Part shown: positions 26,533 to 35,115 of the stretch, in pieces
How the letters are laid out: the number at the start of each line of letters is the position of its first letter
How positions within the stretch are numbered: the stretch's first letter is position 1
NCBI RefSeq assembly: GCF_002001175.1
Contig: NZ_MUNT01000007.1
Coordinates: 124,001 to 188,000, forward strand
From: Rhodanobacter sp. C03
GTDB lineage: Bacteria; Pseudomonadota; Gammaproteobacteria; Xanthomonadales; Rhodanobacteraceae
DNA: 64,000 nt
Reading direction: 5' to 3'
The notes under the pieces: generated by a model
What the model was told of the DNA's origin: nothing
The model's input: the letters and a program-made list of their open reading frames with translations, nothing else
Database searches by the model: none
Position numbers and translations under genes: made by a program

Positions 26533-28602
26533 TCACTCGAGCACGCGCTGCAGAACGGCGCGAGCCGCATCGAAAGAGAAGTACTGGCGCACGTTATCAA
26601 GGCCAGCCTCGGACAGTCGTAGCCACAGGGCTTCGTCGTCATACAGGCGCAGTACGGCTGCCGCAATGGCTGCTGCATCATCGCCCAGCAATACGCTCTG
26701 GCCATCGACCAGATTCATGCCCTCCGCTGCAATCGAGGTCGCCACCACCGGCAGGCCGTGGCTCATCGCCATGTTCACCTTGCCCTTCACGCCGGCGCCA
26801 TAGCGCAGCGGAGCAAGCGCCACCCGGCAGTTTTCCATCCACGGCGTGAGGTCATCGACGCGGCCATGCACTTCTGTGCCGATCCGGCTGAATCGTTGCC
26901 GGGCGTCATCGGGCATGTCGCCGATCAGATGCAGGACGATATCCGGTCGCTGTTCGCGGACGCGCGGATGGATCTCCTCGACCAGCCAGCGCACCGCATC
27001 GACATTGGGCGGATGGCCGAAGCCTCCGACAAAGACCAGTCCGCTGCGCCCGGCAAAGCCCTGGGTGCGTCCAAACACTTCATGCACATTGGAAAGCAGC
27101 TCGACCCGTGCTTCGGGTACTTCCTCTGCCAGCAGGCGCAACTCGACCGAACTGACCACGAAACTGGCATCACACGCACGCACAAGCGCGAGCTCGCGTC
27201 GCCGTGATGCTTCGGCTTGCCGCGTCAATGCGGCATTGTTGGAGTGCGCTGCAGCACGTTGTTCGCGCAGGAAGTGCAGGTCGACGGTATCGAACAGAAT
27301 CTTGGCGCTCGGCGCCAACTTGCGCACCAGCGACATGTGCGGTTGCGCGACGTAGTGGCGACAGAGCATCACGGCATCCAGCCCGGCGCCTTCCCGTGCC
27401 AGCCAGGTGGACAGCGTGGGCGCCCAGGGTTTGCACAGGACGTGGACGCCCAGACGGCCGAGTAATCCGATCTGGTCTTCGGTGGCGAGCCGGTTGTCGG
27501 CCATGAAACTGACCCGCCATCCCTGTTCACGCAGCAGCCGCATGATATTGACCAGCCGTAGCGAACCGGAGTCGCGCGAAGGATCTGGCGTCAAGGCATC
27601 CACGATCAATATGTGGCGAGCACCATGATGATGAATGGCCTGTTCCACAGGGGTACGTGGCTTGGCTTGGCGCAGCAACGCGTCGTGCCACTTTTCGGTG
27701 AACTTCGCGCGGTTGATCAGCTGGTATTGCTTGACCCCGCCAAAGGGATCGAGCCCCGAGCTGATGCCTTCGCAGTGAACCACCAGGCTGGCCGGTTGAT
27801 AGATGACGCGTCGTCCTGCAGCTCGTACGGCGAATGCCAGGTCCATGTCTTCGCAGTACGCTGGCGCGTAGCGCGTATCGAACCCGCCGATCGCACGGAA
27901 CAGCGCCGTATCGATCATCAAGGCCGCGCCGGAAACGTAATCGACATCACGGCGGTACAGGAAGCGCGGATCGTTGCGTTTCTCGAAGCGACCATAGGTC
28001 CATGCTTCCCCGTCGGCATACACGATGCCGCCGGCTTCCTGCAGCCGCCCATCCGGATACGCCAGGCGACTGCCGGCGATGCCGCAACCACTTTCCTCGG
28101 CAAAGCAATCCAGCAGCCGGTCGAGCCAGCCGGGGGTGACCTGGGTGTCGTTGTTGAGGAACAGCACGAATGCGCCGCGGGCAATCGCGGCACCTGCATT
28201 GCAGCTGCCGATGAAGCCGAGGTTTTCGGTGTTGCTGAGCAGGCGCAGACCAGTGATTTGCGTCAGTGTGGTGGCACTTTCGTCGGGCGACAGGTCGTCG
28301 ACCACGATAATTTCGAAAGCCGCCTCAGCGCCGTGATGCGCGATCGAACGCAGACAGGCGAGCGTATAGGGCAGCTTGCCGTGTACCGGGATGACTACCG
28401 AAACGCGCGGGGCTTCGCTGCACGCCACGGTGAACGGGATAAACGGCGCGTCCAGCGACTCAAGCGTCCAACTGGCGTCTGCCGTTGCGCGAGGACGCAA
28501 CTCTTGCGTAACGCGAGAGAACGTACCGCGCAGACCGCGCTGGGCCACGCTGCCGCCCACCCGTTTCAGTAGGTAGTGCAGGCGTCGGAGCCGCCACCGC
28601 AT
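26533..28602 (-). CDS. Two-domain glycosyltransferase (GT2 followed by GT4/GT1-like)
   Basis: 689 residues. Residues about 65-330 are a GT2 domain: VSVVIPVHGKLPYTLACLRS, IIVVDDLSPDES, LFLNNDTQVTPGW and YCEDMDLAFAVRAAG. From about 340 a GT-B domain follows: HILIVDALTPDPSRDSGSLR, LVFVGGFGHPPNVDAVRWL and ALAPLRYGAGVKGKV, where the late Gly-Lys and Glu-type residues bind the donor. The domain order is the reverse of the giant enzyme at 1961. It stands between etfB and the ETF oxidoreductase gene on the same strand, apart from the main glycan cluster. Product unknown; probably LPS or exopolysaccharide assembly. Confidence 0.85.
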   Translation of the reverse strand: MRWRLRRLHYLLKRVGGSVAQRGLRGTFSRVTQELRPRATADASWTLESLDAPFIPFTVACSEAPRVSVVIPVHGKLPYTLACLRSIAHHGAEAAFEIIVVDDLSPDESATTLTQITGLRLLSNTENLGFIGSCNAGAAIARGAFVLFLNNDTQVTPGWLDRLLDCFAEESGCGIAGSRLAYPDGRLQEAGGIVYADGEAWTYGRFEKRNDPRFLYRRDVDYVSGAALMIDTALFRAIGGFDTRYAPAYCEDMDLAFAVRAAGRRVIYQPASLVVHCEGISSGLDPFGGVKQYQLINRAKFTEKWHDALLRQAKPRTPVEQAIHHHGARHILIVDALTPDPSRDSGSLRLVNIMRLLREQGWRVSFMADNRLATEDQIGLLGRLGVHVLCKPWAPTLSTWLAREGAGLDAVMLCRHYVAQPHMSLVRKLAPSAKILFDTVDLHFLREQRAAAHSNNAALTRQAEASRRRELALVRACDASFVVSSVELRLLAEEVPEARVELLSNVHEVFGRTQGFAGRSGLVFVGGFGHPPNVDAVRWLVEEIHPRVREQRPDIVLHLIGDMPDDARQRFSRIGTEVHGRVDDLTPWMENCRVALAPLRYGAGVKGKVNMAMSHGLPVVATSIAAEGMNLVDGQSVLLGDDAAAIAAAVLRLYDDEALWLRLSEAGLDNVRQYFSFDAARAVLQRVLE

Positions 28603-28682
28603 CGTGCTGATCAGAAGGGAATCCTCAATGGGTTCTGCGTAGGTCCAAGAGGGACTTGGCCAGGTAGCGAAATTCGTTTCGT

Positions 28683-30284
28683 TCAGAGATTCTGGTAATT
28701 CGGCCCGGAGCCACCTTCCGGCGTAACCCAGGTAATGATCTCGTACGGATCCTTGATGTCGCAGGTCTTGCAGTGCACGCAGTTGGCCGCGTTGATCTGC
28801 AGACGCTTGGCACCGCCGTCATCGACGATCTCGTAGACATTGGCCGGGCAGAAGCGGGTGCACGGGTTGCCGTATTCGGTGGTGCACTGGTCGACGCAGA
28901 TATTGGTGTCGGCCACGTGCAGATGGATCGGCTGGTCCTCGTCGTGCTCGGTGGCGGCGAAGTAGACGCCGGCGAGGCGATCGCGCGGGGCCAGCGTGCG
29001 CTGCACGTAGTCGCGCTTCGGTTCCTCCTGCGCGCCAAGCTTGTGCAGCGATGACCAGTCGGCTTTGTTCTTCAGCGTCCACGGCGAGGCGCCGCCGGTG
29101 ACGGTTTCCCATGCGGCATTCAACATGCCGAACCACAGACCCTTCTTGAACGCGGGTTTGATGTTGCGGACTTTTTTCAGCTCAGCCATCACGTCGGAGC
29201 CGCGCAGTTTTGCGTCGAAGCCGGTCGAGTTGAGATCGTTGGCAATCAGGTGTTCGGCGGCGAGCATGCCGCTCTTGATCGCCTGATGAGTACCCTTCAC
29301 CTTCGGCACGTTGAGCAGGCCGGCGGTGTCGCCGATCAGCAAGGCGCCGGGCATCTCGCATTTAGGCAACGACTGGTAGCCGCCGGTGACGATGGCGCGG
29401 GCGCCGGCCGAGAGGATCGTGCCGCCGTCCAGCAACGGTTTCATCATCGGGTGGTTCTTCCACTGCTGGAACGCTTCCCATGGCTGGTAGTTGGGGTCGC
29501 TGTAGTCGAGCCCGCTGACGTAGCCGAGCGCCACCCGATCCTTGTCCAGGTGGTACAGGAAGCTGCCGCCATAAGTATGTGTGTCCGCCGGCCAGCCGAA
29601 GCTGTGCACGATCTTGCCCGGCGTCACGCGGCCGGGCGGCAGCTGCCACAGTTCCTTGATGCCGATCGAGTAGCCCTGTGGATCGCTGGCCAAGTCCAGT
29701 TGGAAGCGCTGGATCAGCTGCTTGGTCAGGCTGCCGCGGGCGCCTTCGGCCAGCACAGTGACCTTGGCCTTGATGTCGATGCCTTCGGTGTAGCCGGGCT
29801 TGTGCGTGCCGTCCTTGGCCACGCCCATGTCGCCGATGCGCACGCCGGCGACCGAGCCGTCCTCGTTATGGATGGTGTCGGCGGCGGCGAAGCCGGGGAA
29901 CACGTCCACCCCCAGCGCTTCGGCCTGCGGGGCCAGCCAGGCGCACATCGCGCCCAGCGAAACGATGAAGTTGCCGTGGTTATTCATGCCCGGTGGCACC
30001 GGCAGCTTGCGCCCGCCGGTCTTGCTGAGCAGCCAGAACTCGTCTTCGCCGGCCGGCACGCAAATGGGTGGTGGCCGGTCGCGCCAGCCCGGCAGCAACG
30101 CATCCAGCGGCTGTGGCTCGATCACCGCGCCGGACAGGATCTGCGCACCGATGGTCGAGGCTTTCTCGATCACGCACACGCTCACGTCGGGCTTCAGCTG
30201 CTTGAGGCGGATCGCGAACGACAGCCCGGCCGGACCGGCGCCGACGACGACAACGTCGTATTCCATGGTTTCGCGTTCGCTCAT
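28683..30284 (-). CDS. Electron transfer flavoprotein-ubiquinone oxidoreductase
   Basis: 533 residues from ATG 30284 with GGAG well placed (ATG six codons in is also possible). It starts YDVVVVGAGPAGLSFAIRLK (FAD-binding GxGxxG) and ends in a ferredoxin-like part with CPANVYE and NCVHCKTCDIKDP, four Cys for one 4Fe-4S cluster, closing PEGGSGPNYQNL as in ETF-QO. A membrane-bound inner-membrane enzyme that takes electrons from EtfAB to the quinone pool. With FadE at 54.8 kb it makes up the beta-oxidation electron route. The gene is two steps upstream of etfB, separated by a glycosyltransferase. Confidence 0.96.
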   Translation of the reverse strand: MSERETMEYDVVVVGAGPAGLSFAIRLKQLKPDVSVCVIEKASTIGAQILSGAVIEPQPLDALLPGWRDRPPPICVPAGEDEFWLLSKTGGRKLPVPPGMNNHGNFIVSLGAMCAWLAPQAEALGVDVFPGFAAADTIHNEDGSVAGVRIGDMGVAKDGTHKPGYTEGIDIKAKVTVLAEGARGSLTKQLIQRFQLDLASDPQGYSIGIKELWQLPPGRVTPGKIVHSFGWPADTHTYGGSFLYHLDKDRVALGYVSGLDYSDPNYQPWEAFQQWKNHPMMKPLLDGGTILSAGARAIVTGGYQSLPKCEMPGALLIGDTAGLLNVPKVKGTHQAIKSGMLAAEHLIANDLNSTGFDAKLRGSDVMAELKKVRNIKPAFKKGLWFGMLNAAWETVTGGASPWTLKNKADWSSLHKLGAQEEPKRDYVQRTLAPRDRLAGVYFAATEHDEDQPIHLHVADTNICVDQCTTEYGNPCTRFCPANVYEIVDDGGAKRLQINAANCVHCKTCDIKDPYEIITWVTPEGGSGPNYQNL

Positions 30285-30398
30285 GGCGGACTCCGGTGTG
30301 CTGGGGCGGCGGCAGCTACGTGCCGTGCGTGGCGGTATGGATCAGACCGCCATTGTCCGGTTTCGCGTGCCGCGCGGCAACGCGTGCTGCGTCACCGC

Positions 30399-30429
30399 TT
30401 GCAATAGTTTCACCAGACGCGGTGATAAT
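30399..30429 (+). promoter_or_regulatory. Possible sigma-70 promoter of the amidase gene
   Basis: TTGCAA at 30399-30404 and TGATAAT at 30423-30429, spacing 18-19. The downstream gene has AAGGAG at 30440-30445 and starts at 30453, so the leader would be very short. Suggested by sequence only. Confidence 0.35.
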
Positions 30430-30452
30430 CGTCGAACCTGCAAGGAGCTTCC

Positions 30453-31850
30453 ATGAATTCGATGCCGCCGATCGCCGATCTCGACCTGCGCCGTTCATCG
30501 CTGTGCCAGCTGTTGCACTGGCTGGCGGTGGGGCGGGTGCAGCCACAGGCGCTGGCCGACGCCTACCAGCATGCGATCGAACGGCTCAATCCCGAACTCA
30601 ATGCTTATGTGGATGTGCGCGCGGGCCTGCTGCAGGAGCAGGCGCATATGGCCGATCGGCGCCGCCGTGATGGGGTGATCGGACGGCTCGACGGCATCCC
30701 GCTGGCGCTGAAGGACAATTTCGACATGGCCGGCTGGCCGACACGCGCCGGTCTGCCGGGTCGCGAGCGCCCGATGCAGGACGACGCGCATGTGGTGGCG
30801 CGGCTGCGTGCCTCCGGCGCGGTGCTGGTCGGCAAGACGAATATGGATGAGGGCGCGTTGGGCGCGGCGACCGACAACCCGCATTTCGGTGCCACCCACA
30901 ATCCGCATCGACACGGCTACAGCGCTGGTGGTTCCTCCGGTGGTGCTGCCGCTGCGGTAGCGGCGGGGCTGGCGGTGGCGGCAGTCGGCTCGGACAGTCT
31001 CGGTTCGATCCGCATCCCGGCCAGCTATTGCGGCGTGTATGCATTGAAGCCGACGCATGGCGAGATCTCCGCGCGCGGCCTGGTGCCGGCGGCGCGCCGG
31101 CTTGATGCGGTCGGCCTGCTGGCGCGTAGCGCCGACGATCTCACCGTGTTGCTGCAGGTGCTCGCCGGCTATGACGCCGACGATGCGCGCTCGCGTCGGC
31201 GCCGGGTGGCGTTCGCACTGCCGGACTGGGAGCCGGGCAATCTGCGCGCCGGCCTGTTGCCGGATCTGGCGGCGGTCGGTGTGCAGCCGGAAGTGATCGA
31301 GGTGTTCGAGGCGGCGCTGGCGAAGTTGCCGCATGCGCTGGGCGATCGGCGCACGGTGGATTTTGCCGACTGGGATTTTGCACGCAACCGCCGCGCCGGC
31401 CTGTTGTTGATGGAGGCCGAGATGCTCGGCACCTTCGCCGCCGATCTGGCGAATAGCGAACGCCCGGTGTCCGCACGTTTCCGCCAGATGCTCGGTTATG
31501 CGGCGAGCAAGACCGCCGCCGACTATGCGGTAGCCGATCAGGTGCTCGATGCGGCCACCCTGAAGATGCGCCGGCTGTTCGCCCAGGTCGATGTGCTGGT
31601 GTTGCCGACCACGCCGCAGGGCGCTTTCCCGCTGGATGGTTCTGTGCCGGATTCGCAGGCCGACCTGACCAGCTTCGCCAGTCTGGCCGGTTGCCCGGCC
31701 GTCAGCCTGCCGATGGGCACGCTGCCGAATGGTCTGCCGATCGGACTGCAACTGGTCGGCGCCCGTGGTTCCGATCTGCGTCTGCTGGAACTGGCATCGG
31801 TGTGCGCGGCGACGCTGGATGTCGAGCCGACCTATCCCGTGCTGGCCTGA
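30453..31850 (+). CDS. Amidase, amidase-signature family
   Basis: 465 residues. It carries the amidase-signature triad elements: Lys87 in [11 protein letters not shown], the cis-Ser in [13 protein letters not shown] and the nucleophile Ser185 in [11 protein letters not shown]. It is close in length to AtzF-type or GatA-like amidases but is not with gatB/gatC, so tRNA amidation is unlikely. Ribosome binding site AAGGAG is perfectly spaced. It has no signal peptide, so cytoplasmic. The substrate is not predictable from the sequence. It is divergent from the ETF oxidoreductase and followed by gcvT after 92 bases. Confidence 0.88.
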   Translation: MNSMPPIADLDLRRSSLCQLLHWLAVGRVQPQALADAYQHAIERLNPELNAYVDVRAGLLQEQAHMADRRRRDGVIGRLDGIPLALKDNFDMAGWPTRAGLPGRERPMQDDAHVVARLRASGAVLVGKTNMDEGALGAATDNPHFGATHNPHRHGYSAGGSSGGAAAAVAAGLAVAAVGSDSLGSIRIPASYCGVYALKPTHGEISARGLVPAARRLDAVGLLARSADDLTVLLQVLAGYDADDARSRRRRVAFALPDWEPGNLRAGLLPDLAAVGVQPEVIEVFEAALAKLPHALGDRRTVDFADWDFARNRRAGLLLMEAEMLGTFAADLANSERPVSARFRQMLGYAASKTAADYAVADQVLDAATLKMRRLFAQVDVLVLPTTPQGAFPLDGSVPDSQADLTSFASLAGCPAVSLPMGTLPNGLPIGLQLVGARGSDLRLLELASVCAATLDVEPTYPVLA

Positions 31851-31883
31851 CCGGAGGGAATGCCGCGCCGCGGCCGGTATCGC

Positions 31884-31912
31884 TTGGATTGCCTCGGGCC
31901 GGCGGCGATAAT
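31884..31912 (+). promoter_or_regulatory. Likely sigma-70 promoter of gcvT
   Basis: TTGGAT at 31884-31889, a 17-base spacer, and GATAAT at 31907-31912. Transcription would begin near 31919, giving a leader of about 24 bases, too short for a glycine riboswitch. Confidence 0.5.
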
Positions 31913-31942
31913 GCAGGTCTTTCCCTGCCAGGCAGTCCCGCG

Positions 31943-33043
31943 ATGACCGAGAAGACCGTACTCAATGCCACCCATCGTGCACTCGGCGCGCGCATGGTGG
32001 ACTTCGGCGGCTGGGACATGCCGATCAACTACGGCTCGCAGATCGAGGAGCATCATGCGGTGCGCCGCGATGCCGGCATGTTCGACGTCTCGCACATGAC
32101 GGTGATCGACCTGCATGGCGCTCGCTCGCGCGAGTTTCTGCGTCACCTGCTGGCCAACAGCGTCGACAAGCTGAAAGTGCATGGCAAGGCGCTGTACTCG
32201 TGCATGTTGAACGAGCAGGGCGGCGTGATCGACGACCTGATCGTGTATTACCTGGGCGAGGAGTTCTTCCGGCTGGTGGTCAATGCCGGTACCCGCGCCA
32301 AGGATCTGGCCTGGATCGAGCAGCAGGCCGCCGCGTTCGCCGTGCAGGTCAAGGAGCGTCCCGAGTTCGCGATGATCGCGGTGCAGGGCCCGAGCGCGCG
32401 CGCCAAGGTGCTGGGCCTGCTGCATGAGGTCGATCGCCCGCGCATCGAGAAGCTCGGCAAGTTTGCCGCGGCGGCAGCGCAGGGGCCGCACGGCATGCCG
32501 CTGTTCGTCGCACGCACCGGTTATACCGGCGAGGATGGTTTCGAGATCATCGTGTCGGATGAGCATGCCGTCGCACTGTGGGAGGCGCTGGCGGCTGCCG
32601 GCGTCGCGCCGGCCGGCCTCGGCGCGCGCGATACGCTGCGGCTGGAAGCGGGCATGAACCTGTACGGCCAGGACATGGACGAGACCGTGTCGCCATGGGA
32701 GGCGAACCTGGGGTGGACGATTGCGCTGGATGAAGGTCGCGCGTTCATCGGCCGCGCCGCGCTGGAGCAGCAGAAGGCTGCCGGTGTGCCGCGCGTGATG
32801 GTCGGGCTGGTGCTGGACGACAAGGGCGTGCTGCGTCATGGCCAGAAGGTGCTCACCGCGAACGGCGACGGCGAGATCCTCTCCGGCAGCTTTGCGCCGA
32901 CCCTCGACAAGGCGGTGGCGTTCGCGCGCATTCCGGCGGGCACGGCCGGCGACATGCGCGTGGACATCCGTGGCCGCGAAGTGCCGGTGCGGCTGGTCAA
33001 GTACCCGTTCGTGCGAGACGGCAAGCCCTGCGAAGGGATCTGA
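31943..33043 (+). CDS. gcvT: Glycine cleavage system T protein (aminomethyltransferase)
   Basis: 366 residues from ATG 31943; the longer open frame upstream reads through the end of the amidase gene. It has [43 protein letters not shown] and [19 protein letters not shown], the folate and active-site regions of GcvT. It takes the aminomethyl group from lipoylated GcvH and makes 5,10-methylene-tetrahydrofolate plus ammonia. gcvH follows; gcvP is not in this window. Confidence 0.97.
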   Translation: MTEKTVLNATHRALGARMVDFGGWDMPINYGSQIEEHHAVRRDAGMFDVSHMTVIDLHGARSREFLRHLLANSVDKLKVHGKALYSCMLNEQGGVIDDLIVYYLGEEFFRLVVNAGTRAKDLAWIEQQAAAFAVQVKERPEFAMIAVQGPSARAKVLGLLHEVDRPRIEKLGKFAAAAAQGPHGMPLFVARTGYTGEDGFEIIVSDEHAVALWEALAAAGVAPAGLGARDTLRLEAGMNLYGQDMDETVSPWEANLGWTIALDEGRAFIGRAALEQQKAAGVPRVMVGLVLDDKGVLRHGQKVLTANGDGEILSGSFAPTLDKAVAFARIPAGTAGDMRVDIRGREVPVRLVKYPFVRDGKPCEGI

Positions 33044-33148
33044 GTGCGGCCACCGCACGTTAGTCACCCATGGCACGTTTTCTACACGGTGGATGTGGCT
33101 AGAATCGCCGCTTGCACCTTCATCTGAACACAACGACTGGACCCGATC

Positions 33149-33544
33149 ATGAGCGAGATTCCTGGCGATCTGAAATTCCTGAAGTCCCACGAGTGGGCCC
33201 GCGCCGAAGACGACGGCCTGGTTCGCGTGGGTATTTCCGACCATGCACAAGGCCAGCTCGGCGACTTGGTCTATGTCGAGCTGCCGGAAATCGGCTCGGC
33301 CGTGAAGGCCGGCACCGGCGCCGCTGTGGTGGAGTCGGTGAAAGCCGCCTCGGATATCTACGCGCCGATTTCCGGCGAAGTGGTCGAAGTCAACGAGCTG
33401 CTCAACGACAAGCCGGAAACCATCAACGAAGACGCGTACGGCGCGGGCTGGATCTTCCTGGTGCGGCCGAGTGACCGCGCCGAGCTCGACGAACTGCTCG
33501 ATGCGAACGAATACGAAGAACTGATCGAGAACGACGACCACTGA
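33149..33544 (+). CDS. gcvH: Glycine cleavage system H protein (lipoyl carrier)
   Basis: 131 residues, usual length. The lipoyl Lys is Lys65 in [14 protein letters not shown], and [14 protein letters not shown] opens the fold. It shuttles the aminomethyl group between GcvP and GcvT and passes reducing equivalents to dihydrolipoamide dehydrogenase. It lies 105 bases after gcvT; a weak TAGAAT at 33100-33105 could give it an extra promoter. A clear terminator follows. Confidence 0.98.
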   Translation: MSEIPGDLKFLKSHEWARAEDDGLVRVGISDHAQGQLGDLVYVELPEIGSAVKAGTGAAVVESVKAASDIYAPISGEVVEVNELLNDKPETINEDAYGAGWIFLVRPSDRAELDELLDANEYEELIENDDH

Positions 33545-33571
33545 ATCGTCAGTTGCATCGTTGTCATGTTG

Positions 33572-33600
33572 CCGGCCGCCCTGTGCGGCCGGTTTTGTTT
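33572..33600 (+). terminator. Rho-independent terminator after gcvH
   Basis: Perfect 8-base stem ccggccgc (33572-33579) with gcggccgg (33585-33592), 5-base loop, then TTTTGTTT. Confidence 0.85.
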
Positions 33601-34005
33601 CCGGGCCATGCATCGCTGAACTCGATCATGCGGGTTCGTCCGGAATGTGGCGGCTGACTTTTTCCACATCGTTTTGATGTGATCGCGTTGATGTTTCCGT
33701 GCAACTCACCAACGTGGCCGGGGCGTGCACGGGGGAAAATTCCGGCACTGATTTTCGCGTGTCGTCAGATCGCCCTGGTCGTGCGTCGAAGTGCCGTGAC
33801 GACGTTTTCCAGGTCGACGGGGCAAATTTTTTTGTCGCCCGGAAGATTGATTTGACGGCTCCAGTAGCGTCCCGTTCATGTGCCGGATGCGGCACTTCGG
33901 GATGAAAAAAATGCTCTCGCGAAAACATGGATCGACAAGTGTCATTCATGTGTAGCGACAAGCCACATCCCTCGCAAGCCTTGCTGTGCAAAGGTTTAAT
34001 CGATG
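33601..34005. other. Gene-free interval upstream of the MetJ-H1 gene
   Basis: About 400 bases with no frame I would call a gene; the short open frames lack ribosome binding sites and family features. A weak hairpin (cacatc/gatgtg, 33665-33681) is present. Composition becomes AT-richer toward the promoter at 34006. Confidence 0.6.
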
Positions 34006-34033
34006 TTGCAATTTTTCATGTGATTTTTATACG
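34006..34033 (+). promoter_or_regulatory. Candidate promoter of the MetJ-H1 gene
   Basis: TTGCAA at 34006-34011 and TTATAC at 34028-34033 with a 16-base spacer, in a locally AT-rich stretch. Transcription would start near 34040, inside the candidate met boxes, leaving a leader of about 165 bases. Confidence 0.4.
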
Positions 34034-34048
34034 GACGTATGGATGTCT
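34033..34048 (+). promoter_or_regulatory. Candidate tandem met boxes (MetJ operator)
   Basis: Two adjoining octamers, ggacgtat (34033-34040) and ggatgtct (34041-34048), each match the MetJ consensus AGACGTCT at six of eight positions and are in the required head-to-tail 8-base phase. They overlap the -10/start region of the candidate promoter of a gene that encodes a MetJ domain, so autoregulation is the simple reading. Two boxes are the known minimum for MetJ binding. Confidence 0.5.
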
Positions 34049-34205
34049 AAACAAATTGACACGTACATGACCTGAAAGAGCCGTTGAAACGGGTGGATGG
34101 ATGGCCTTGGGGGTGGGTGAAGTGGTTTGATTTCATTGCTGAAATCAATTGACAGCTGAAATATTCAGGGATAGCTTTCGCAACAGATCACGGGGAATGC
34201 GCGTT

Positions 34206-34727
34206 ATGGCAACAGCAAAATTCATCAAGCCTTATGTCGAGCACGGTGAAAAGGCCAATGCAGTACGCAAGATCACTGTCTCGATTCCGCTGCATGTTTT
34301 GCGGCGGCTTTCTGATTTGCGCACCCACCGTCAAGTGAATAATCTTCGGCACGCTACCAACAGCGACTTGTTGGTCGAAGCGTTCCTGCACGCTTTTACT
34401 GGGCAACCACTGCCAACTGATGAGGAGCTGAGACGAACTATGGCCACTGCCAAGAAATCCGCTGCAAAGAAACCGGCCGCCAAGAAGGCCGCCAAGAAAT
34501 CCACCGTGAAGAAGGTCGCCGCCAAGAAGCCGGCCGCCAAGAAAGCTGCTGTGAAGAAGGTTGCCAAGAAGCCGGCCGCCAAGAAAGCCGCCAAGAAACC
34601 GGCCGCTGCCAAGAAAGCTGCTGTAAAGAAGGTCGCGAAGAAGGCTGCGCCGAAGAAGGCTGCCGCCAAGAAAGCTGCACCGGCCAAGGTGGTCAAGGCC
34701 ACCAAGACCGCAAAAGCCAAGAAGTAA
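34206..34727 (+). CDS. MetJ repressor domain fused to a histone H1-like Lys/Ala-rich tail
   Basis: 173 residues from ATG 34206 (GGGGAA at 34192-34197). Residues 1-77 are Met[21 protein letters not shown] with the DNA-contacting strand KITVSIP, then [18 protein letters not shown] and [13 protein letters not shown], which in E. coli MetJ forms helix B and the S-adenosylmethionine site. The last 25 or so residues of E. coli MetJ are absent. From residue 79 ([16 protein letters not shown]) to the end the chain is almost only Lys, Ala, Pro and Val in AAKK-type repeats, as in bacterial H1-like proteins (HctB, AlgP type). It would be a cytoplasmic DNA binder with a sequence-specific head and a non-specific tail. 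The codons are GC-rich and regular, with no frameshift. An internal ATG at 34440 could also yield the tail alone. Confidence 0.9.
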   Translation: MATAKFIKPYVEHGEKANAVRKITVSIPLHVLRRLSDLRTHRQVNNLRHATNSDLLVEAFLHAFTGQPLPTDEELRRTMATAKKSAAKKPAAKKAAKKSTVKKVAAKKPAAKKAAVKKVAKKPAAKKAAKKPAAAKKAAVKKVAKKAAPKKAAAKKAAPAKVVKATKTAKAKK

Positions 34728-34782
34728 GCAACACGCAGTAAGCAACATGCGATACATCCAATAAGACAAGTCATCGATACTT

Positions 34783-34812
34783 CTCTCCCCGCGGTGCCCA
34801 GCGCGGGGAGAG
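34783..34812 (+). terminator. Hairpin terminator after the MetJ-H1 gene
   Basis: 11-base perfect stem ctctccccgcg (34783-34793) with cgcggggagag (34802-34812), 8-base loop. The T-run after it is weak (tattt). A second hairpin, cgtcccggc/gccgggacg (34829-34849), follows. Confidence 0.6.
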
Positions 34813-34849
34813 TATTTCGAGAAGCCTTCGTCCCGGCCTGGCCGGGACG

Positions 34850-35115
34850 CTTCGTTTCCGGGGTCGCGAAATCCTGTCGCGACGGCGGCGCCCCTGTTTC
34901 ACGGTCATTTCGTCCCGGTGTTCCAGTGCGGGAGGCGTTCATCGATGCCTGTAGCGATTTTTCGCGGCGCGTCGTGAAATCACGCACGATTTGCCGTGTT
35001 GCGTCATTGGAGCTACCTTCTGCATATCCGCGCCGCGGTGAGTCCGGGGGACTCGTCGCTCCTGGATCGACAGGGGGAAAAAGCGCGGGTATCTGTCGAC
35101 ACTCAGTGAGAGACC
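34850..35115. other. Gene-free interval upstream of the tonB-like gene
   Basis: After the two hairpins about 265 bases remain. Open frames cross it but none has family features or a start signal. It presumably carries the promoter of the TonB-like gene; no confident -35/-10 pair was found. Confidence 0.5.

Noticed and set aside
30453..31850. GatA subunit of tRNA amidotransferase
   Set aside because: The amidase signature fits, but no gatB or gatC is adjacent and the C-terminal part is unlike GatA.
31884..31942. Glycine riboswitch before gcvT
   Set aside because: The probable promoter leaves only about 24 bases of leader, too short for the aptamer.
31832..33613. 593-codon open frame antisense to gcvT and gcvH
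   Set aside because: Shadow frame covering two convincing genes and a terminator.
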